From assembly GCA_016861045.1 (NCBI GenBank), contig BOKP01000001.1, forward strand, positions 1-64,000: a stretch of DNA of 64,000 bases. Reading direction: 5' to 3'. A program made the translations under genes and the position numbers. Source of the DNA: Actinomycetes bacterium. GTDB taxonomy: Bacteria > Actinomycetota > Thermoleophilia > Solirubrobacterales > 70-9. Below are positions 7,528 through 16,175 of the stretch, piece after piece; the first letter of the stretch is position 1; every line of letters begins with the position of its first letter. A model generated the notes under the pieces. The model was not told the origin of the DNA, ran no database searches, and worked only from the letters and a program-made list of their open reading frames with translations.

Positions 7528-8028
7528 ATGTTCGGGGGTCGACGGAAGCGGGTCGAGAAGCTGAGCGCCGGAGCTCGGTTGAACCTCGAGGACGGCGAGC
7601 AGATCCACGAGCTCGTCCAGGTCCAGACCGGGCAGTCGACGGCGGCGAAGGCCAGCGCCGTCGCGGCCTCGGCGTTCGTGGGCTCCGAGCTCGGGACCTT
7701 CCACCGCTCGGAGGTGAGAGCGGGCCCGCACGTCCTCGTCGCCACCGACCGCAACCTCTACGCGATGACGCTGTCGGGGAATCGCCTGCTCGACGTCGGC
7801 GGGGTGGTTCTGAAGGCTCAGCTCGAGAAGGCCGGCCTCTACCGGGGAAAGAAGGCGCTGACCTTCGGCGGCGTCAAGTTCCACGTCATGGCGCTGTTCG
7901 GTGAGCACGCCGAGCGCCTCTACGACTACGTCGAGCAGTCGGGCGGGACGGCCGAGACGAAGCCGGCGCCGACGGATCCTCCGGCCAGCGAGCGCGAGCG
8001 GCGGATCCGGAAAGCGCTCGACGAGTAG
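7528..8028 (+). CDS. Hypothetical protein, possible PH-like fold
   Basis: The 166-residue product has a GEQIHELVQVQTGQST start, alternating strands (HVLVATDRNLYAMTLSGNRLLDVGGVV) and a charged C-terminal tail ending ERRIRKALDE. The strand pattern is like bacterial PH-type domains that act as general membrane or protein scaffolds, but no motif proves it. No signal peptide. Function unknown. Confidence 0.6.
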   Translation: MFGGRRKRVEKLSAGARLNLEDGEQIHELVQVQTGQSTAAKASAVAASAFVGSELGTFHRSEVRAGPHVLVATDRNLYAMTLSGNRLLDVGGVVLKAQLEKAGLYRGKKALTFGGVKFHVMALFGEHAERLYDYVEQSGGTAETKPAPTDPPASERERRIRKALDE

Positions 8029-8140
8029 GGGCCCACCTCGTTCGAAGCTCTTCGGCACATCCGCGGCAAGCTCACGTGTCCGGCCGGCGCCCTGCCAGAT
8101 GGGATCACGGTCGAGCGACCGGAGCCTGCAAGGAGCACGG

Positions 8141-8332
8141 ATGGGCGAGAACCTCGAGATCCTCGACGAGCTGATCCTCCGGGTGATCGGTCTCCTCGTC
8201 GCGCCGACGAGCCTCCTGACGGCGATCGGCTTCCTGGTCACGTTCGTCGCTCTGGTGGCCGGCGGCGCCTGGATGCCCGCTCGCGAGCTGCTCGTCAGGT
8301 CGCGCTCCCTGGTTGCGACTGAAAGGGAGTGA
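8141..8332 (+). CDS. Small single-span membrane protein
   Basis: A 63-residue ORF (MGENLEILDELILRVIGLLVAPTSLL...) with two hydrophobic stretches and a basic C-terminus. AGGAG is correctly spaced upstream of the ATG, and the stop overlaps the ribosome site of the next gene, so the two are likely co-translated. Family not recognised. Confidence 0.6.
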   Translation: MGENLEILDELILRVIGLLVAPTSLLTAIGFLVTFVALVAGGAWMPARELLVRSRSLVATERE

Positions 8333-8334
8333 GG

Positions 8335-8958
8335 ATGAGAGCCACACTTCGCGACGGGGAGCTGACCCTGGTGCCGAGCCAGCTCGCGACGGTTCGCGGC
8401 GGGCCGATGGCCTGCCTCGCCCGGACGGCGCTGCCTTCGGACGTCGCGGTCGCCGACCTGAGGTTCGGGCCGCGGGACGAGGGGCCGGAGGACGAGGAGG
8501 CCGGTGAGCTCGAGGACGGCGAGCCGGTCGCGGCCGAGGACGAGGCGGACGCCGACGAAGGCTCCACCGCCGCCGGCGAGCGGACCGTCGAGGTGCGCTT
8601 TCTCGCCAACGACCGGCCGGCGGCGCGGCGGGCGCTGAAGAGGTGGGCGGCGTGGACCGGGCACGAGCGCGTCTGGTTCCGCGACGAGGTCTGCGAGCTC
8701 GAGCCGCCGGCGGAGATCGATCGCGAGCTCGGCACCACCTGTCCCTGCTGCGGGCTCGGGATCACCGACTCGGGCCCGGGGCTGATCGGCTTCGTCCGCG
8801 AGGCCGGCCACTTCCCGCTCAACTGCTTCGTCTGCGGCGCGTTCGTCCCGCAGTGGCGGCCGCTCGGCGACTCCAGCGGCGCCGCCGACGCCGTCGGCTA
8901 CCGGGAGCCGGCCGAGCACCGAGCCCTGCACGTGGCCGGCGGACGCGGGGATCGCTGA
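8335..8958 (+). CDS. Zinc-ribbon protein with acidic insert
   Basis: The 207-residue protein has an acidic linker (DEGPEDEEAGELEDGEP...) and, near residue 135, CPCCGLG...CFVCGAF, two CxxC pairs that should bind one zinc. The start ATG at 8335 has GGGAG upstream. No enzyme motif is seen. It sits just behind a small membrane protein gene. Function unknown; binding to protein or nucleic acid is only a guess. Confidence 0.6.
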   Translation: MRATLRDGELTLVPSQLATVRGGPMACLARTALPSDVAVADLRFGPRDEGPEDEEAGELEDGEPVAAEDEADADEGSTAAGERTVEVRFLANDRPAARRALKRWAAWTGHERVWFRDEVCELEPPAEIDRELGTTCPCCGLGITDSGPGLIGFVREAGHFPLNCFVCGAFVPQWRPLGDSSGAADAVGYREPAEHRALHVAGGRGDR

Positions 8959-9026
8959 GGACCGGGCAGCGTCGCCCGGGACCGGCGGTATCGATAGGTT
9001 GTGTCGCACCGAGAGGGGGATCGCGC

Positions 9027-9458
9027 GTGAGCCGGATCGCATCGTTGTCGGTGGCCGTGGTGGTCGCCATCGGGGTCCTGATCGCCGGACCGCCGCCGGG
9101 CGGCGCGGCACGCCCGACGACGTACGCGCCGCAGAAGTGCTCGAAGCCACGAGTCGAGCCGAGCACCATCGTCATCACCTGCGCCGATGGCGGCCTCTAT
9201 CTGAAGGTCAAGCGCTGGTCGTACTGGAACGGTCGGGAGGCCGGGGGGATGGCGAAGGTGTTCGCGAACGACTGCGATCCGTCCTGCATCGGCGGGACCT
9301 ACCACGAGGGGCGCGCCAAGATACGTCTCACCAGGCCCCGTAAGCGAACGTGCAACGGCCGCCGGGGCATCCGCATCTTCCAGCGCATCAAGCTCGATTG
9401 GAGGTACATGCCCGTCCCCGGGCTCGGCCGCAATTACGACCTCGCCTGCTACCCGTAG
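9027..9458 (+). CDS. Secreted Cys-containing hypothetical protein
   Basis: The 143-residue product starts at GTG with GAGAGGGGGA upstream and has a Sec signal peptide (LSVAVVVAIGVLIAGPPPGGAA). The mature part has six cysteines spaced like a small disulfide-bonded secreted protein (ITCADGGLYLKVKRWSYWNG, NDCDPSCIGG, RTCNGRRG, LACYP). Similar small exported proteins are common in actinobacteria; role unknown. Stop is ten bases before the next start. Confidence 0.75.
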   Translation: MSRIASLSVAVVVAIGVLIAGPPPGGAARPTTYAPQKCSKPRVEPSTIVITCADGGLYLKVKRWSYWNGREAGGMAKVFANDCDPSCIGGTYHEGRAKIRLTRPRKRTCNGRRGIRIFQRIKLDWRYMPVPGLGRNYDLACYP

Positions 9459-9468
9459 GGATCGTGCC

Positions 9469-10395
9469 TTGGCCTGGCGAAGCCGCGCAATAGCCGTCGC
9501 GCTGGCCGCCGCGCTCGCCGGCTGCGGCGATTCCGGCACCGATGGCCCGTCGTCGGCGGATCCGGCCGGCGAGGAGCTCGCGTCGCTGATCGCCGCCGCG
9601 GAGCTGCGGCGGCAGGCAGAGGGCGCGATCGTCGATCTGGCTGCCGCCGGGGATGCCGCCGAGGTGGGTCGCGCCGCCGGCCGGCTCGAGGAGGGCGCCC
9701 GGAGGGCGCGGGCGCTCGCCGGGCGGGCGCCGGACACTCGCGCCGGCCGTGCCGCTGAGCGGTCGCTGAACGAGCTCGCCGCCGCGGTGGAAGACGTCGC
9801 GCGCACCGCCGCGAAGATGGAGCGGCTCTACGAGCGCGCGGCGGCGGAGCGGGCCCCGAGCGCCGAGGCCCAGGACGAGGTCGTCGAGATCGCCGCCGAC
9901 CTCGACCGCCTCCGCGCCGGGCTGGCGGCTCCCGAGCGCGCGCTGACGCGCTCGGCGCTGCTCGCGCGGCGGGCGCTCCTGATGGTGCGCCCCGACCTCG
10001 ACGCCGGCGACGTCGAGGAGGTCGCGAGGCTCGAGGTCGCCCTCGACCGAGCGTCGCGCGGCGACGCCCTCGGCGACGTCGAGGACGCGATCGCCGACCG
10101 CGCGGCCGCGCTGAACGAGCAGGTCGCAAGCCTCGAGCCGCCCGACGTCATCGCCGACTGCACCTCCCAGCACTACCCGAACGTAACCGACATGTCGGTC
10201 CGCAACATGGACTGTGCCGAAGCCGACGCGCTGACCGCGGTGGCGATCCAGGCGCTGGCGCCGACGTTCACGATCCCTGGCTGGTCCTGCTCGATCCTCG
10301 GGGACTACGGCCCGCCCGGCGGCCCGATCCTCGGCGCGAGCGACATCCGCTGCGTCGCCGGCGATCGCGCCTTCCGGTTCAGCTTCGGCGACTGA
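9469..10395 (+). CDS. Lipoprotein with long helical domain
   Basis: The 308-residue protein starts at TTG and has a lipoprotein signal with lipobox LAGC about residue 19. About 180 residues of Ala/Arg/Glu-rich coiled-coil-like helix follow, then a C-terminal Cys-containing segment (DCTSQHYPNVTDMSVRNMDCAEADALTAV). It would be anchored in the outer face of the cytoplasmic membrane. No family recognised. Confidence 0.65.
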   Translation: MAWRSRAIAVALAAALAGCGDSGTDGPSSADPAGEELASLIAAAELRRQAEGAIVDLAAAGDAAEVGRAAGRLEEGARRARALAGRAPDTRAGRAAERSLNELAAAVEDVARTAAKMERLYERAAAERAPSAEAQDEVVEIAADLDRLRAGLAAPERALTRSALLARRALLMVRPDLDAGDVEEVARLEVALDRASRGDALGDVEDAIADRAAALNEQVASLEPPDVIADCTSQHYPNVTDMSVRNMDCAEADALTAVAIQALAPTFTIPGWSCSILGDYGPPGGPILGASDIRCVAGDRAFRFSFGD

Positions 10396-10398
10396 CGA

Positions 10399-11046
10399 CT
10401 ACCCCCGGAGGGTCTCCAGGAGGTGGGCCGCGACCTCCTCGGCGGCGCCGATGTCGCCACCGCCGCCGGCGAGGATCGCGTAGCCGCCGGCGCCGCTCGG
10501 AACCAGGTAGTCGACGCAGAGACCGCCTTCGCATTCGGGGAAGCTGCTGTTGCCCTGGAAGACGATCTTCGTCGCCGCGCCGAAGTTCGGGGCGTCGACG
10601 ATCGTCCGCGAGTCGACCGGCGCGCCGCTGAAGGCGGGGGGGTCGGAGGGGGTCGTGTGGATGACCACGAACAGCCCGTTCGGGCCCTGGATCCGGGTGG
10701 AGAACAGGGCGGGGTTCTGCTGGCTCGAGCTCGGAGGCGACCAGCCGCCGCCGGTCGGGACCTCAGCGGTCCAGCCGCCGAGGCCGTCGCTGTAGGTGGT
10801 GTAGGCGAGCTCGTCGCCGGGGTCCGTGGCGGGCGCCTCGGGCGTGGCCGCGGCCCCATCGCCGGAATCCTCGCCGGCATCGGCCCGCAGCTCTCTGACG
10901 TCCTCCTGCAGCGCCTTCAGCCGTTCCTCCTGGCGGGCGTCGCGTACCGCCTCCCTGAGCTCGGCCTCGCTGATCGAGCTCGTGCCGTCCCCGCCCGACC
11001 CGCAACCGGCGAGGACGCCGGCGAGCAGCAGCGCCGCCAGGGTCAC
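10399..11046 (-). CDS. Lipoprotein with coiled-coil and globular C-domain
   Basis: The 215-residue protein has a hydrophobic signal with lipobox LAGC near residue 15, a heptad-like helix (EAELREAVRDARQEERLKALQEDVRELRAD), a Gly/Ala-rich linker and a globular domain with one Cys pair (PECEGGLCVDYLV). GTG is the first usable start. The last domain resembles extracytoplasmic substrate-type folds but no motif is decisive. It converges on the preceding lipoprotein gene with a four-base gap. Confidence 0.65.
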   Translation of the reverse strand: MTLAALLLAGVLAGCGSGGDGTSSISEAELREAVRDARQEERLKALQEDVRELRADAGEDSGDGAAATPEAPATDPGDELAYTTYSDGLGGWTAEVPTGGGWSPPSSSQQNPALFSTRIQGPNGLFVVIHTTPSDPPAFSGAPVDSRTIVDAPNFGAATKIVFQGNSSFPECEGGLCVDYLVPSGAGGYAILAGGGGDIGAAEEVAAHLLETLRG

Positions 11047-11260
11047 CGCCGCCCGTGCCGCCCCGCCGCCGGTCCGCGGCCGCTTGTCGATCCCCCGTCG
11101 CTCGATGCGCTGACCCTAGCCGAGAGCCGGTGGCCGGATCAACCGCACCCGCGCGCACCCGATCCAGCCGAACGGCCCGCCACCGGGGAGCGGACCGGGC
11201 CGGGAGGCGATGGGGTGGGTGGGAAGGAAGACGGCGCGAGGCGGCGAAGCGATCCCGTCG

Positions 11261-12118
11261 ATGAGACCACACCGCCTCCTTCCCGCATTCGTGATCGTCC
11301 TCGCCGCCGTCGGCGTCGCCACCGCGGCTGCCGCGGGGACCAAGAGCTCGGTCGTCGTGCCCGGCTTCGGCTTCGAATCGACGAGGACCGACTGCCCGAA
11401 GGGCACGGCGCTGGCCGCGCAGGGCTTCGGGACCAAGGACTTCGGCATCGACCCGCCCGCCAGCACCGTGGTCAGGATCGACTCGCACCGCTCCGGCAGC
11501 GGCCTCGCGAGCAGCGCCACCAACTTCGGTCTCGACGCCGGCACCTTCGACGCCTACGCGTACTGCTCGAAGGCGGCCCGCAAGATCAAGGTCGTCCGGG
11601 ACAAGCAGTTCGTGACCATCGGCACCTTCGGTGCCGCCAAGGCGACCTGTCCGCAGGGAAGCGTGCCGGTTGGCGGCGGATTCGGCGCCCCCGGCTTCGC
11701 GGCCGGCCCGGTTCGGGTGATCGCGCTGACCTCGCGGCGTCAGGGCCGAGCCTGGCGGGTCGAGGCCCTCGCCGAGGGTGACGACACCGCGCGCACCGCG
11801 CGCGGGGGGGTCATGTCCGGCACCCTCGTCGCTTACGCCTACTGCATGAAGGACGTCCCGAAGATCACGATCCGCAGGCGGAGCGTCGCGGTCGACCAGA
11901 GCGGCCTCGAGGCCGCCGTCGCGACCTGCCCGAAGCGGCGCGTGGCGGTCGGCGGCGGCTTCGACGGCAACATCCAGACGTCCGGTGAGCTGCTGGCGAG
12001 CGGGACCATCGTCTCGCGGCGGGCGAAGCGCGGCCGCGCCTGGAAGATCCGGGCGATCGGCCTCGGCGAGGCGGCGGGCGCGAAGGCGACCGCCTACGCC
12101 TACTGCATGAAGCGCTGA
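11261..12118 (+). CDS. Secreted three-repeat protein
   Basis: The 285-residue protein has a signal peptide (LLPAFVIVLAAVGVATAAAAG) and three repeats of about 85 residues. Each repeat has a T-x-CP-K/Q-G/R ... GGGF/AQGF segment and ends in AYAYC, so each should be closed by one disulfide. The first repeat has diverged most (AAQGF). Such repeats suggest a modular exported binding or cell-surface protein. A GTG at 11210 is in frame, but the ATG puts the signal peptide at the N-terminus. Confidence 0.75.
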   Translation: MRPHRLLPAFVIVLAAVGVATAAAAGTKSSVVVPGFGFESTRTDCPKGTALAAQGFGTKDFGIDPPASTVVRIDSHRSGSGLASSATNFGLDAGTFDAYAYCSKAARKIKVVRDKQFVTIGTFGAAKATCPQGSVPVGGGFGAPGFAAGPVRVIALTSRRQGRAWRVEALAEGDDTARTARGGVMSGTLVAYAYCMKDVPKITIRRRSVAVDQSGLEAAVATCPKRRVAVGGGFDGNIQTSGELLASGTIVSRRAKRGRAWKIRAIGLGEAAGAKATAYAYCMKR

Positions 12119-12295
12119 GCGCGGCAGCGTCCTTCGGCGACCGCCTCGGCCGTCGTCGGGCGCCCGACATCCTCCAGGCCTGCTGACGCCGGCGCAAGCG
12201 CACGCTCTCGAGCGGATCCGGCCCAGCCGGTGCCGCACCTGTGCGCCCGCCTGCGCGATCGTGCGGGGCGAGCGAACCGAAAGGACGAGCGCGGG

Positions 12296-12655
12296 ATGGC
12301 GGTCGAGGGAAGGCGGACGCGAAGGCGGAAGACGCGAAGGCGGGAGCCGGAGGGGACCGGGCTGCGCGGCAAGGAGCGGGAGGATGCGATCGTGGCCCTG
12401 ATCCGGGCCGTGCCGGAGGGCTTCGTGACGACCTACGGCGACCTCTGCCCGGAGGCCCCGCGGCTGCCGGGGCGGATCCTGGCGACGACGACCGAGGAGC
12501 TCCCCTGGCACCGGATCGTGCGCGCCGACGGCACGTTCGCGAAGGGGGAGCGGCAGCGGCGGCTGCTGCGCCGGGAGGGGATCCCGCTCGCCGGCGAGCG
12601 GGTCGCGATGGAGCATGCCCACATCCCGCGCGAGGCCCTGCTCGACCGCGCGTGA
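12296..12655 (+). CDS. Alkyltransferase-like (ATL) DNA-binding protein
   Basis: The C-terminal 90 residues are the DNA-binding domain of O6-alkylguanine DNA alkyltransferases (VTTYGDLC ... RILATTTEELPWHRIVRADG). In true MGMT the active site is PCHRV; here it is PWHRI, with Trp in place of the acceptor Cys, the hallmark of ATL proteins. ATLs bind alkylated guanine and hand it to nucleotide excision repair without repairing it. The N-terminus is an Arg-rich extension. AAGGA precedes the ATG. Confidence 0.85.
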   Translation: MAVEGRRTRRRKTRRREPEGTGLRGKEREDAIVALIRAVPEGFVTTYGDLCPEAPRLPGRILATTTEELPWHRIVRADGTFAKGERQRRLLRREGIPLAGERVAMEHAHIPREALLDRA

Positions 12656-12723
12656 GACGCCGCGGGCCGTCAGGAACGGGCCTGCCGCCCCGACTGGCCC
12701 GTTGCCGCGGAAGCGGCAAGGCG

Positions 12724-12776
12724 GGCGCCGGGAGGGGGACGGCCGGGGGACTCGATGCCGTCCCCCTTCCGGCGCC
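12724..12776. terminator. Large bidirectional terminator hairpin
   Basis: A 19-bp inverted repeat (ggcgccgggagggggacgg and its complement, one G-U wobble) with a 15-base loop lies between two convergent genes. It lacks a clear U-tract, as is usual in this GC range. Its place between converging stops supports a terminator role. Confidence 0.7.
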
Positions 12777-12799
12777 GCCGCGAGCGGGCGGAGCCGGGC

Positions 12800-15499
12800 T
12801 CAGCCGCCCTCGCGGGCGGCGACGACCTTGAGCAGCGCCTCGACCACCTGGGGGTCGAACTGGTGGCCGGCGCCGGCGCGCAGCTCGTCGTGGGCGGCGG
12901 CGGTGCTCATCCCGGCGCGGTAGGGGCGGTCGCTGGTCATCGCGTCGTAGGCGTCGCAGGCGAAGACGATCCGGGCGCCGATCGGGATCTCGCCGCCGGC
13001 GAGCCCGTCGGGGTAGCCGCTGCCGTCCCAGCGCTCGTGGGCGTGGCGGACGATCGGCCGGATCGGCGCCAGGAACTCGATCGGCTCGATGATCCGCTCG
13101 CCGATCAGCGAGTGCTGCTCGACCTCCGCCCGCTCGCCGGGGTCGAGCGGCCCCTCCTTGTTGAGGACCTCCCGGCGGATCCCGATCTTGCCGATGTCGT
13201 GCAGGGCCGCGGCGTAGCGGAGCATCCGCAGCTCCTCGCCCTCGAGCCCGAGCATCGCGCCGACGGCGACGGAGTCGTCGGCGATCGCCCGCGAGTGGGC
13301 GGCGGTGTAGGCGTCCTTGGACTCGAGCGCCGCCGACAGGGCCTCGGCGGTGCCGAGGTAGGCGCGGTCGAGGGTCCCGTAGAGCTCGATCGCCTCGATC
13401 ACGGTTCCGAGGACGGCCGCGAACGCGGCGAGGACGGCGGCATCATCGTCGTCGAAGGCGTCGATCGCCGCGTCCTCGAGGTTGATCGCCCCCCAGCTGC
13501 CGCGGCCGGTGCGGATCGGGACGACCAGCTCGGAGCGGACCTCGCTGCGCTCGGCGATCCCGCGGTAGGCGGGCTCGCGGGTGACGTCGCCGCACAGCAC
13601 CGGCTCGCCCTCGGCGAGCGCGCGGCCGATCAGCCCGACGTCGACCGGCTGGCTCCAGCCGTCCGGCGTCGGGCTCGGGGCCCGCTCGCCGCTGATCGTG
13701 ACCCGATCCCCCTCGACGGTGAGGACCTGGGCGATCGAGCAGCCGAACGAGCGCTGCAGCTCCTCGGCGGCGCCGTCGCTGAGGCGCCAGGCGTCCATGA
13801 CGCCGGCCAGGCGGACGGGGACGCTGAGCGCCAGGTCGAGGGCGCGGTCGAGCCGTCCCTTCGCCGTCGGCCGCTCGGCGCTGTGGGGGCTCGGGGCGAT
13901 CGCAGCGGCGGCGGCGAGGCGCAGCGGCGCGTCGACGTCCTCGAGCGGAGCGTCGTCGAGGTCGGCGAAGAGCTCGATCAGGTAGACGCCGTCGGCGTCG
14001 CCGGCGCAGACGCCGATCACCCCCTTGCAGCCCTCCCGCGCGAGCAGCTCGCGCTCGGCCGCGTCGCTCGCCTCGTCGTCGATCCGGGCCAGGTAGGAGC
14101 CGCTGCCCGCGGCGATGATCGCCGCCGTGGCGGGGTACTCGGCGAGCTCGTAGGACTCGTAGTCGAGGGTGCCGGGGGCGACCCGGGCGCCGGTGCGGCG
14201 GCGATGGCGGTTGTCGCCGAGGGCGACGTCGCGGATGCTGCTCTCGCCGTTGGCGGCGTGGGAGATCGCCCAGGAGGAGAAGTCGCCGGCCGCCGTGAAC
14301 GCCGTCGCGACGACCTCGAGGCGGTCGAGGGTGGTGGCACCGGCGAGCTCGCCGTCCATGGTCTTGGCGATCTCCTCGGCCGTCTCCCAGAAGCGGGGGC
14401 GGATGCCGCCGTCGGGCATCGGGATCCAATCGGCCTCGCCCTCCTCGGCCACCTGCGCGGTGGTGCAGACGCGGTTGCCGCCCCGGTGCTTGGCGAGGTA
14501 CTGGGCGGCGTCGGCGGCGGCGAGGAGCTGCGGCGGCTCGCCGGCGCCGACGACGGCGGTGGCGATGCCGCAGGACACCGACGGGGTGTCGTCGTCCTCG
14601 TCCTCGGCGAGCATCCGCTGGGCGCCGGCGGCGAGCGCCGCTATCTCGGGGTGCTCGATCGAGGCGCCTCCGGTCGGACGCCCCTCGAGCAGGACCCCGA
14701 ACTCGTCGCCGCCGATCCGCCCCACGAACGCGCCCGGGAACGAGGCCGCGGAGCGGACCAGGGCGTTGCCGACCCGGCGCAGCGCCTCGTCGCCGGCGGC
14801 GTGGCCCTTGGAGTCGTTGATCACCTTCAGCCGGTCGACGTCGCAGAGCATGATCGACAGGTCGGTGGTCCCGTTGGCGAAGCGCTGGGCCGCCCGCTCG
14901 AGCCGCTCCTCGAACGCGCGCCGGTTGGCCAGCCCGGTGAGCGGATCCTCGTAGGCCAGCCGGGAGACGCGCGAGAACATCTCCGAGCGCGAGACGACGG
15001 CGGCGAGCTGGGCCGCGATCGCCTCCAGGAAGAGGACGTCGGGGGACCGGAAGGGGGGATCGCCGGATGCGGTCGAAGCCCAGATCCCGCCCCAGCGCCG
15101 CCCCTCGACCTCGATCGCGACGCTCATGTCCGAGGTCTTCTCGAACCCGCGCAGCAGCTCGATCGTGATCGGGTCGGCGGCGGGGTCGTCGATCGAGCTG
15201 AAGTGGGGCCTGCCGGTCGCCGCCAGCTCGCGCAGGCGCGGGTAGGCGGAGACCTCGTAGACCTCGTCGGTCGGGAACCGCTCCTCGCCGGGCCCGAGCC
15301 TGCCGACGTTGATCAGCACCCGGTAGAGCCGGTGCTCGTCCTCGAAGCGGCTGATCGACAGCGATGCGGCCCCGATCGCCGCCCGGGCCTCGGTCGCGAC
15401 GAGCTCGATCACGTCGTCGAGCTGGTTCGCCGCCGAAGCCGCCGTCACGACGCGAAGCAGGGCTTCCCGTTCTTCCGATCGCAGTGCCGTCCCCGTCAC
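12800..15499 (-). CDS. GAF-GGDEF-GAF-HD-GYP cyclic-di-GMP protein
   Basis: The 899-residue soluble protein has an N-terminal GAF-like domain (1-170), a GGDEF domain with intact RIGGDEFGVLL near 275 (diguanylate cyclase), a less clear middle sensory region including a second GAF-like part (VPIRTGRGSWGAINLEDA about 620-650), and a C-terminal HD-GYP phosphodiesterase domain with HDIGK and HAHERWDGSGYP. It carries both making and breaking motifs for c-di-GMP. No membrane segment is visible, so signals would be cytoplasmic ligands or redox. Single gene, no operon partner. Confidence 0.9.
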   Translation of the reverse strand: MTGTALRSEEREALLRVVTAASAANQLDDVIELVATEARAAIGAASLSISRFEDEHRLYRVLINVGRLGPGEERFPTDEVYEVSAYPRLRELAATGRPHFSSIDDPAADPITIELLRGFEKTSDMSVAIEVEGRRWGGIWASTASGDPPFRSPDVLFLEAIAAQLAAVVSRSEMFSRVSRLAYEDPLTGLANRRAFEERLERAAQRFANGTTDLSIMLCDVDRLKVINDSKGHAAGDEALRRVGNALVRSAASFPGAFVGRIGGDEFGVLLEGRPTGGASIEHPEIAALAAGAQRMLAEDEDDDTPSVSCGIATAVVGAGEPPQLLAAADAAQYLAKHRGGNRVCTTAQVAEEGEADWIPMPDGGIRPRFWETAEEIAKTMDGELAGATTLDRLEVVATAFTAAGDFSSWAISHAANGESSIRDVALGDNRHRRRTGARVAPGTLDYESYELAEYPATAAIIAAGSGSYLARIDDEASDAAERELLAREGCKGVIGVCAGDADGVYLIELFADLDDAPLEDVDAPLRLAAAAAIAPSPHSAERPTAKGRLDRALDLALSVPVRLAGVMDAWRLSDGAAEELQRSFGCSIAQVLTVEGDRVTISGERAPSPTPDGWSQPVDVGLIGRALAEGEPVLCGDVTREPAYRGIAERSEVRSELVVPIRTGRGSWGAINLEDAAIDAFDDDDAAVLAAFAAVLGTVIEAIELYGTLDRAYLGTAEALSAALESKDAYTAAHSRAIADDSVAVGAMLGLEGEELRMLRYAAALHDIGKIGIRREVLNKEGPLDPGERAEVEQHSLIGERIIEPIEFLAPIRPIVRHAHERWDGSGYPDGLAGGEIPIGARIVFACDAYDAMTSDRPYRAGMSTAAAHDELRAGAGHQFDPQVVEALLKVVAAREGG

Positions 15500-15571
15500 G
15501 ATCCCCCTATCGGCACGACCTCGTCCGTCGGTTAGGGGCGCAAGATCGTGTGAGGCGCACGCTATCGCGAC

Positions 15572-16120
15572 TCAGATGACCTGGTGCAGGCGCCGGCCCA
15601 TCGCCGCCCGCGAGCAGTTGAAGATCGCGCAGAGAGCGTCGAAGTCGCCCCCGGTCCGCCGGTAGTGGCGGCGGACCAGGTCGGCCGGCATCAGAAGCGA
15701 GGCGGCGAACCAGTTCGCCTCCTCCTCGATCGGGTCGAGCGGCGGCCGCCCGGCCGTCACCCCGCCGTCGGGGTCGACCGTCCCGTGGCGGCAGAACAGC
15801 GAGCGCTGGGCGTCCCGGTGGAGGAACCAGTGGCCGAGCTCGTGGCCGATCGTGAAGCGCCGCCGCGGTGGCCACTCGCGCGCCTCGGCGGCGTTGACCC
15901 AGATCTCGCGGTCGCCGGCCAGAAGCAGCCCCGAGATCGAGCCGTCGGCCCCGACCTCGGGGCACCCGGGTGCCGTCGTCATGTCCTCGACGTCGCGGAC
16001 GAGCAGCCCGACGTGGCTGTCGGCGATGTCCTCGATCGGGACCGGCAGGGAACGGTGGTTCCAGATCCAGTCGGGCACCTCGGCGAGCAGCTCCTCGGCA
16101 TGTCTCGTCACGCCCTCCAT
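15572..16120 (-). CDS. ImmA/IrrE-type metallopeptidase
   Basis: The 182-residue protein has the zinc protease motif HELGHW and the following EEEANWFAASLLMP glutamate segment of the ImmA/IrrE (DUF955) family, with a C-terminal LFN-SRAAMGRRL helix. Family members cleave HTH-type repressors. It is the third gene of a module with a sigma-like and an HTH protein on the same strand, which offers a candidate substrate; this is inference. Confidence 0.88.
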   Translation of the reverse strand: MEGVTRHAEELLAEVPDWIWNHRSLPVPIEDIADSHVGLLVRDVEDMTTAPGCPEVGADGSISGLLLAGDREIWVNAAEAREWPPRRRFTIGHELGHWFLHRDAQRSLFCRHGTVDPDGGVTAGRPPLDPIEEEANWFAASLLMPADLVRRHYRRTGGDFDALCAIFNCSRAAMGRRLHQVI

Positions 16121-16175
16121 CGGCCCGGCGATCGTAGCGCCGCGCCGGGCGCCGGGCCCGACCCCGGCCGGCGGC

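Noticed and set aside
12755-15535. 926-aa plus-strand ORF
   Set aside because: Exact shadow of the GGDEF/HD-GYP gene on the other strand, created by high GC at codon position three.
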